Source: Deltaproteobacteria bacterium (GTDB lineage: Bacteria; JAEEML01). From it: a DNA stretch of 35,427 bases. Numbering within the stretch: position 1 is the first letter of the stretch; each line of letters begins with the position of its first letter. The position numbers were made by a program, and so were the translations under genes. Shown here piece by piece: positions 31,372 through 35,427 of the stretch. The DNA lies in the NCBI GenBank assembly GCA_016283195.1, contig JAEEML010000095.1:1-35427 (forward strand), written 5' to 3'. The notes under the pieces were generated by a model, which did not search any database, was not told the origin of the DNA, and saw only the letters and a list, made by a program, of their open reading frames with translations.

Positions 31372-32955
31372 TTACCTCCCAGGCATAAGTTTCCGGCGTT
31401 TCTTTTCGCGCTTTTGCCAAATAATAAGGCCCAGTAAAATGAGCAGTGCCGGCCCGCCAAAGATATTACCATATTTGATAATATTGCGCTTTAAGCTCCC
31501 GATGTCTTCATTTAGAAGAGCAAAGGAGAGGCCGCGCCCGCGCATGGCCAAAAGTTCATCGTCGCCCATGAGCCAGTCAAAGGTGTTCAGTACCAGGGCG
31601 GCGCCTGATTCTTGCAATAGATCGTCTTGCACAAAATAGCTATTACCAAAAAGAGCCAGGCGGCCGGCGCCTTTTTGCGGGCCGTAAAATGAGCTAAACT
31701 CGCCGCTAATGGCCATGGCCAGCGGAATGGGTTCATGGGTGAAATTTATCTGCCTTTGACCCCAGTCCTGCACGGGGCTTAAATTGAGCTCGGCGCCGGT
31801 CTCTTTCCAGGCCTCGGCGCTGCTTTGAGCAATAACTTCGCCTTTGATATTCTGGCCAGTAAGTTTTAAGGGACTGGTAAAAGCCATGGCAATGGGCCCG
31901 AGACCGGCCGAGATGGGATTTTCCGGATAGCGCAGCAAAAGCGGCATAAAGTAGTATTTAACCGGCTGATTTATAATCAAAAAGCCTTGCCTTTTCTGGA
32001 CGCCGATACTGGCGCCCTGGGCATCGCCAACCAGGCCTTTTTCGATGGTGAGGCCGTAGTTGGCAAGAAGCGCAGTAAGGCCGTGATTGATCGGAGTGGC
32101 GCTGAAATCTTCCATATTTACATCAAAGCTGTCGAGCATAAAGGCAACGCCCTTGCCGGCGAGAATAAAGCTGTCAATGGCTTTAAGCTCCTTTTCGCTA
32201 AGAGTGTTTTTCGGCCCGATAACGGCAAGCAGGGCAATATCAGCGGGAATTTTTTCTTCTTTGGTAAGATCGATCTCGCTGAGCTCATATTGCGCCGAGA
32301 GCAAAGTAGCGAGTTTTTCGAGCCCATCCTTAGCGCTCGGCCCGTTATGGCCGTCTAAAAAGGCTACTTTCGGCGCCTCTTTGCGGGCCATTTTGCGAAT
32401 TAAGGAGGTGATATTATATTCCAATTTGCCCACATCCTGCACCACCGGCAGAATTTCGCGCTCCTCGCCGTAAATGAGCTCCAGCCCCATATAAACGCGG
32501 CGTTCTTCTACTTTGTCGTCTTCGTTTACTCTAATCACCACCGGCGGAATGCCCTTGGTTTGTAATTCCTGTTCGATTTTGCTTAGCGGGCGCAACGGCC
32601 GGCCAAAAATATCACGCCCACCGTCTTCCTCTTTGGTCTCGCCGTCTTCCACTTTCATCGGGTCGATAAACTGGTAGCGCACTTTCCCCTTGGAAATGGC
32701 ATAGTATTCATCGAGCAAATCCTTGGTATAGGTAGCGACTATACTATAGGGCGGCGGCAGTTCGGCTGTAAAATAGGCTTTTATGGTCAGCGGATCTTCC
32801 AGGCGCTCTACCACTGCCTGGCTGGCCGCCGAGGGCGTATAGCGCTTATCAAAAGTCAAATCGAGGCGGCCGGAAAAACTGGCTGCTAAAATATTTACTA
32901 AAATAACTATAATAACCACCGCCAGAGCGCTGATTTTGTTTTGCCACCCGGCCAT
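31372..32955 (-). CDS. GldG-family ABC accessory membrane protein
   Basis: A 527-residue protein with an N-terminal membrane helix (ALAVVIIVILVNILAASF), a long periplasmic domain of the PF09822 type (RLDLTFDKRYTPSAASQAVVERLEDPLTIKAYFT, DLLDEYYAISKGKVRYQFIDPMK, FLDGHNGPSAKDGLEKLATLL, GVAFMLDSFDV) and a C-terminal helix (ALLILLGLIIWQKREKK). In Bacteroidetes GldG works with the GldF permease and GldA ATPase and is needed for gliding and SprB export. In other phyla the module is common with no fixed role. It overlaps the permease gene by one base in TAATG. Confidence 0.88.
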   Translation of the reverse strand: MAGWQNKISALAVVIIVILVNILAASFSGRLDLTFDKRYTPSAASQAVVERLEDPLTIKAYFTAELPPPYSIVATYTKDLLDEYYAISKGKVRYQFIDPMKVEDGETKEEDGGRDIFGRPLRPLSKIEQELQTKGIPPVVIRVNEDDKVEERRVYMGLELIYGEEREILPVVQDVGKLEYNITSLIRKMARKEAPKVAFLDGHNGPSAKDGLEKLATLLSAQYELSEIDLTKEEKIPADIALLAVIGPKNTLSEKELKAIDSFILAGKGVAFMLDSFDVNMEDFSATPINHGLTALLANYGLTIEKGLVGDAQGASIGVQKRQGFLIINQPVKYYFMPLLLRYPENPISAGLGPIAMAFTSPLKLTGQNIKGEVIAQSSAEAWKETGAELNLSPVQDWGQRQINFTHEPIPLAMAISGEFSSFYGPQKGAGRLALFGNSYFVQDDLLQESGAALVLNTFDWLMGDDELLAMRGRGLSFALLNEDIGSLKRNIIKYGNIFGGPALLILLGLIIWQKREKKRRKLMPGR

Positions 32956-33665
32956 TAGTTATTCCTCCTTGCTTTAAGTGTGAGTACCCCCAGGTAGAGG
33001 GCCAAAAAGGCTATAGAGAGATAATAAATAATATCTTTGGTATCTATAATGCCTCTGGTAAAGTTCTCAAAATGGGTGGTTAAAGAAATATATGCCAAAA
33101 ATGAGCCTAGGCTTTCGGGCAAAAAGAAGGTAAAAGCGCCGACCAAATAAAGGGTAAAACCCAGCGCGAGGGCCAGAATAAGAGCACTTATCTGATTTTT
33201 GGCCAGCGCCGAAGCCAAAATGCCGATGGCCGCCAGAGCGAGAATGAGAGCCAGTGTGCCGACGTAGCCGCTTAATACCGGCCCAAAATCAATAACGCCG
33301 ATAGTGGCCACCGAGAGGGCATAAGGCACAGTAAAGAAGAGCCCGCAGATTAAAAGCGCGCAGGCCGATAAATACTTGCCCAAAATTATATCTCTATCTT
33401 TTAGCGGCATGGTGGCGATGAGCTCAAAGGTGCCGCTTTTGCGCTCTTCAGCCAAAAGGCGCATGGTAACGGCCGGCGAAAAGATAACCAGCATGAGAGG
33501 CATTAGAGCAAAAAAGTTGCGGAGCGAGGCTTCGCCGATGAGAAAAAAGCTGCTGAAAAAAAGCCAGCCGGTGGTGAGCAGAAAAACGGTGAGGACGATA
33601 TAAGCCACCGGTGAATGGAAAAAACCGCGAAATTCTTTGGTGGCTATAGTTATAATATTATTCAT
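32955..33665 (-). CDS. ABC-2 type permease (GldF-like)
   Basis: A 236-residue protein with six hydrophobic helices: VAYIVLTVFLLTTGWLFFSSF, FALMPLMLVIFSPAVTMRLL, LSACALLICGLFFTVPYAL, VGTLALILALAAIGILASAL, ALILALALGFTLYLVGAFTFF and IIYYLSIAFLALYLGVLTL. The cytoplasmic loop AEERKSGTFELIATMPLKDRDIILGKYL is typical of ABC-2 permeases in GldF-type modules. With the ATPase it should form an exporter or mechanotransmission complex. Its start overlaps the ATPase end by 8 bp and its end overlaps the GldG gene, so all three are translated together. Confidence 0.9.
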   Translation of the reverse strand: MNNIITIATKEFRGFFHSPVAYIVLTVFLLTTGWLFFSSFFLIGEASLRNFFALMPLMLVIFSPAVTMRLLAEERKSGTFELIATMPLKDRDIILGKYLSACALLICGLFFTVPYALSVATIGVIDFGPVLSGYVGTLALILALAAIGILASALAKNQISALILALALGFTLYLVGAFTFFLPESLGSFLAYISLTTHFENFTRGIIDTKDIIYYLSIAFLALYLGVLTLKARRNN

Positions 33666-34638
33666 GATTTTCCTCTTTGCTCGCTTTTTCGTCCAAAGTG
33701 AGATGGCGGAAGGTTTCTTCCAAAGAGAGCTGCTTTAAGGAGAGATGCATCAGGTATAAATCATTTTCTATGAGCGCTTTTAAAAGATAAGGACGCACAT
33801 CCTGGCTGCTGTGCACCATAAAATAGCTGGTATTATCTTCATCGCGCAGCGGTGTAACTTTCAAAATGCCGTTTAGAGATTGCAAAACTTTCAGGGCTTT
33901 TTCTTTATCCGGCAGAGAACCGCCAGCGGCGCTCAAAGCAATTAAAAGACCGCTGCTGCCTTGTGCTTCGATGAGGTTTTCCGGCGTATCATCGGCTACC
34001 AGAATGCCTTTATTAATAATTATCACCCGATTGCAGGTGGCCTCCACCTCAGGCAGAATATGGGTGGAGAGAATAATGGTCTTTTCCTCGCCCAGTTTGC
34101 GGATAAGAGCTCTTATATCCACAATTTGGTTGGGGTCCAGCCCCGATGTCGGCTCATCGAGAATCAAAATGGGCGGATCATGAATAATGGCCTGGGCAAG
34201 CCCCACCCGCTGACGATAACCTTTGGAGAGAGTGCCGATATCCTTGCCCAAAACGCCTTCAATGCCGCAAACTTTGATAACTGTTTCTTTGCGCTTTTGG
34301 GCTTTGGGGCCGGAAAGATGGCGCAGGCGGGCGGCAAAATCCAAAAATTCATCCACCATCATTTCATCATAAAGCGGAGCATTTTCCGGTAAATAACCTA
34401 TTAAGGCTTTGGTGGCGGTGCTCTCGCCCGTTACCTCCTGGCCATTCACCAAAACGCGCCCGGCCGAAGGAGCCAAAAAGCCGGTGATAAGTTTCATAGT
34501 GGTGGTTTTCCCGGCGCCGTTGGGCCCCAAAAAGCCCACTATTTCTCCGCGCTTTACTTTGAAAGAGACATCTTTAAGAGCGGTAAAAGAGCCGTATTTT
34601 TTTGAGCAATTTTCCACCGCTATCATTTCTTCGCTCAC
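33658..34638 (-). CDS. ABC transporter ATP-binding protein (GldA-like)
   Basis: The GTG at 34638 is the start (GGAGG 8 bases upstream). The 326-residue protein has Walker A GPNGAGKTT (38-46), the Q-loop region YLPENAPLYDEM, signature LSKGYRQRVGLAQA, Walker B ILILDEPTSGLDP and the switch His in STHILPEVE. The C-terminal 100 residues (EKALKVLQSLNGILKVTPL, LEETFRHLTLDEKASKEE) match the extension of ABC-2 ATPases. It powers the permease and GldG partner encoded next. It is transcribed divergently from mglB across a 201-bp intergenic region that also contains CCAGTT/AACTGG inverted arms near 34651-34676. Confidence 0.93.
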   Translation of the reverse strand: MSEEMIAVENCSKKYGSFTALKDVSFKVKRGEIVGFLGPNGAGKTTTMKLITGFLAPSAGRVLVNGQEVTGESTATKALIGYLPENAPLYDEMMVDEFLDFAARLRHLSGPKAQKRKETVIKVCGIEGVLGKDIGTLSKGYRQRVGLAQAIIHDPPILILDEPTSGLDPNQIVDIRALIRKLGEEKTIILSTHILPEVEATCNRVIIINKGILVADDTPENLIEAQGSSGLLIALSAAGGSLPDKEKALKVLQSLNGILKVTPLRDEDNTSYFMVHSSQDVRPYLLKALIENDLYLMHLSLKQLSLEETFRHLTLDEKASKEENHE

Positions 34639-34781
34639 AATATTTACCTCCAGTTCGCCTGTTTTTCGCTAAAAAACTGGCGACATTCCATAACAAGTGA
34701 GCCGGAAAAATTATTTCATAAAGAAAAAAGATAAATTCGCTTGCCTTATCTCCGTCTTTTTAGTATTCCCCTAAAATGGTT

Positions 34782-34802
34782 TATCGGGAAAAGGACCCGA
34801 TA
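34782..34802 (+). promoter_or_regulatory. Leader hairpin with AAAAGGA loop upstream of mglB
   Basis: TATCGGG-AAAAGGA-CCCGATA: a perfect 7-bp stem with a 7-base loop that contains ANGGA, 23 bases before the real SD (GGAGG at 34826-34830). As DNA it is also an inverted repeat that could bind a repressor. The upstream TTGCCT at 34741 is a possible -35 with a poor TATTCC -10. Confidence 0.5.
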
Positions 34803-34839
34803 TGATTCAGAGCGGCACATTAGTCGGAGGTATGGCATA

Positions 34840-35319
34840 ATGAACTCACATATGGTGATGTTCGAGGAAGAGTTCAAGCAAATTACCGTCGTCTGTGAGC
34901 GGTTGACAAAAGAGGCCAATGCCAAAGTAGTCTTTTTGGTTGATAAAAACGGCCAACTTATTGCCAGCGCCGGCGAGACGGACAATCTTGATACTACTTC
35001 GCTCGCGTCTTTAACTGCTGGAAACATTGCGGCCACCGGTGGCCTCGCCAAATTACTCGGCGAAAAAGAATTCAGTATTCTTTTCCATGAAGGCGAGAAG
35101 GATAATTTACACATTTCCATTGTCGCCTCGCGGGTGATTTTGGTGGTCATTTTTGATGATCGTTCCAGTCTGGGCCTCGTGCGTCTCAGAGTCAAAAAAG
35201 CCAGTGAAGAATTGGCCAGAATATTTGACTCGCTCTCCCAAAAGGTTGAAGATCCGTCCAATGGCACACCTTTTGCCGAGATTACCGATGACGATATCGA
35301 TAGCTTATTTAGTGAATAA
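34840..35319 (+). CDS. mglB: MglB, roadblock-family GAP for MglA
   Basis: The ATG at 34840 (GGAGG 9 bases upstream) gives 159 residues, which I recall as the length of Myxococcus xanthus MglB; the upstream in-frame extension to 34741 is non-coding leader. It is a Roadblock/LC7 protein with FEEEFKQITVVCERLTKEAN, KVVFLVDKNGQLIASAG, TTSLASLTAGNIAATGGLA, VILVVIFDDRSSLGLVRLR and the tail FAEITDDDIDSLFSE. By eye this tracks Myxococcus MglB closely. MglB stimulates GTP hydrolysis by MglA and marks the lagging pole in polarity and motility switching. It is followed 26 bp later by mglA. Confidence 0.97.
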   Translation: MNSHMVMFEEEFKQITVVCERLTKEANAKVVFLVDKNGQLIASAGETDNLDTTSLASLTAGNIAATGGLAKLLGEKEFSILFHEGEKDNLHISIVASRVILVVIFDDRSSLGLVRLRVKKASEELARIFDSLSQKVEDPSNGTPFAEITDDDIDSLFSE

Positions 35320-35345
35320 CCAGCGGAAAATAGGACTCTAGTACT

Positions 35346-35427
35346 ATGTCGTTTATCAACTATAGCTCCAGAGAAATTAACTGCAAAATTGTTTACTACG
35401 GGCCGGGTCTTTGCGGCAAAACCACAA
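35346..35427 (+). CDS. mglA: MglA, Ras-like GTPase (3' partial)
   Basis: The first 27 residues lie in the window: [20 protein letters not shown] and then the P-loop GLCGKTT, as in MglA of Myxococcus. MglA sets cell polarity and drives type IV pili and gliding engines in its GTP-bound state. The gene runs off the right edge. The mglB-mglA order is the conserved operon layout. Confidence 0.96.
   Translation, partial: MSFINYSSREINCKIVYYGPGLCGKTT

Noticed and set aside
34832-34840. Mini-frame ATG GCA TAA overlapping the mglB start
   Set aside because: It lies one base from the SD, too close for initiation; mglB itself has normal spacing.

Overview
The window looks like chromosomal DNA from a moderate-GC (about 45-50%, estimated by eye) relative of the Myxococcota or 'deltaproteobacteria'. 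The evidence is a complete MglB plus the start of MglA, which by eye closely resemble Myxococcus proteins; a TIGR02265/DUF2378-type protein; a response regulator fused to DUF4388; a GH25 lysozyme ending in a MYXO-CTERM-like tail; and lipoproteins with the EGF-like, cysteine-rich linkers common in that group. Species cannot be named. No prophage, CRISPR array or IS element is visible.

Layout. 1-2540 is accessory: the tail of an Rpn-type nuclease/transposase, a collagen-like/EGF/FISUMP lipoprotein, and a VapBC-type toxin-antitoxin pair bracketed by two copies of a repeat of about 90 bp carrying a perfect 16-bp palindrome. 2543-4151 is ispG overlapping an MlaC-like secreted protein. 4156-7034 holds a divergent lipoprotein and a GH25 lysozyme. 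7141-9455 is prfB followed by a type III CoA-transferase. 9629-13318 runs outer-membrane barrel, tatA, folD, mannose-1-phosphate guanylyltransferase and a TIGR02265 protein. 13315-16754 (minus) is an unknown small gene, dnaA and an acyl-AMP ligase. 17016-18058 is infA and mutM. 18085-26162 (minus) is a nucleoside kinase, trxB, a 1076-residue receiver/DUF4388/TPR protein, queF, a PEGA-domain barrel and a MoxR ATPase. A tRNA(CAU) and a zinc-ribbon coiled-coil protein follow. 27307-34638 (minus) is a GldA/GldF/GldG-like ABC system with a DUF4340 protein, then two paralogous endonuclease/exonuclease/phosphatase lipoproteins. mglB and mglA close the window.

How it fits together. Most genes are housekeeping: isoprenoids, translation termination and initiation, folate, replication initiation, DNA repair, queuosine, redox. 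The group-specific part is the cell envelope and polarity: many lipoproteins, two outer-membrane barrels, the receiver/TPR protein, the GldAFG-like export system and the MglAB switch.

The best leads are: (i) the repeat/palindrome element around the toxin-antitoxin pair and the ispG promoter; (ii) leader hairpins that display A(N)GGA in their loops before mglB, the 91-aa gene upstream of dnaA, the FISUMP lipoprotein and the zinc-ribbon gene, which look like CsrA/RsmA-type sites; (iii) a receiver domain whose phospho-acceptor Asp is Glu; and (iv) paired nuclease-like lipoproteins with a changed terminal motif. All were read by eye, with no database search.
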